64,000 nt of DNA from Nocardioides sp. T2.26MG-1 (lineage in GTDB: Bacteria > Actinomycetota > Actinomycetes > Propionibacteriales > Nocardioidaceae): contig NZ_CATNLZ010000001.1 of assembly GCF_950101795.1 (NCBI RefSeq), forward strand, positions 929,133 through 993,132, in the 5' to 3' direction. Below are positions 63,927 to 64,000 of the stretch, piece by piece; position 1 is the stretch's first letter, and each line of letters starts with the position of its first letter. A program made the position numbers and the translations under genes. The notes below the pieces were generated by a model. The model ran no database searches. It saw nothing but the letters and a program-made list of their open reading frames with translations, and was not told the origin of the DNA.

Positions 63927-64000
63927 GTGCCGGTCACCATCCGCGAAGCGTTGTCGCTGCCCGCCCTGGCTGCGGGGGACCCGGTGGTCCTCAGCGGCGA
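63927..64000 (+). CDS. PucR family transcriptional regulator (5' end only)
   Basis: GTG at 63927 opens VPVTIREALSLPALAAGDPV followed by VLSG, matching the N-terminal PucR domain start (V-x-x-R-E-A-L) of this regulator family. Only 24 codons are inside the window. It is divergent from mmsA with a palindrome just upstream. PucR proteins often control purine, amine or amino-acid degradation, which fits the cluster. Confidence 0.8.
   Translation, partial: MPVTIREALSLPALAAGDPVVLSG

Overview
The window looks like a chromosomal segment of a high-GC actinobacterium, most probably Nocardioides or a close relative (Nocardioidaceae/Propionibacteriales). G+C is visibly very high (not computed). Many genes start with GTG or overlap by GTGA/ATGA. 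The rpsF-ssb-rpsR-rplI...dnaB order is typical of actinobacteria, and several families (SCO6745, ECF41 sigma, PDWY-type cytochrome b, C+ S18) point the same way. No tRNA, rRNA, CRISPR array, phage or complete insertion sequence was recognised.

Layout. 0-4.6 kb: VOC protein, endonuclease IV, TetR/SnoaL pair, DUF4406-like protein, DeoR regulator, Ser/Thr kinase. 4.6-6.9 kb: rpsF, ssb, rpsR, rplI, with a structured rpsF leader and a strong terminator. 6.9-10 kb: secreted protein, membrane protein, MATE exporter. 10-13 kb: a DnaA-box-like cluster and dnaB carrying a 352-residue intein. 13-18 kb: an untidy accessory stretch with a frameshifted ABC-F gene, a uracil-DNA glycosylase with a large N-terminal extension, a WXG100-like gene beside a broken hypothetical gene, and dispersed repeats. 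18-26 kb: an ECF41 sigma factor, MFS exporter, arginase-family protein, orphan cytochrome b and NmrA-like protein. 26.9-32.4 kb: a thiamin operon under a TPP riboswitch. 33.4-40.7 kb: a GntR-controlled polyol-type catabolic module. 40.7-43.7 kb: a secreted metalloprotease with Ig-like repeats. 44-50.8 kb: a DrrAB-type ABC exporter with a MerR regulator, a BBE flavoprotein oxidase, ArsR/VOC pair, acetyltransferases and a metallo-beta-lactamase-fold protein. 50.9-58.6 kb: a ROK-regulated alpha-glucoside locus (ABC importer, GH15, GH31). 58.9-64 kb: an amine or beta-amino-acid catabolic cluster with a PucR regulator starting at the right edge.

How the genes work together. The most interesting signal is in promoters. 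The motif TGTCACA-N16-CGTC, the published ECF41 promoter type, occurs exactly four times and once with one mismatch. The sites lie upstream of the sigma gene, the divergent MFS exporter, the orphan cytochrome b, the small membrane protein/NmrA operon, and a BBE oxidase about 28 kb away, always about 38-54 nt before the start codon. This outlines a local sigma regulon with a respiratory-type protein in it. The DnaB intein has the Ala1/Trp/Cys/Thr signature of the rare class 3 splicing mechanism. Separately, a 51-nt patch of atypical codons covers the other classical DnaB intein insertion site.

Limits: all motif and repeat calls were made by eye. Several frameshifts sit in G/C homopolymers and may be consensus errors rather than gene decay.
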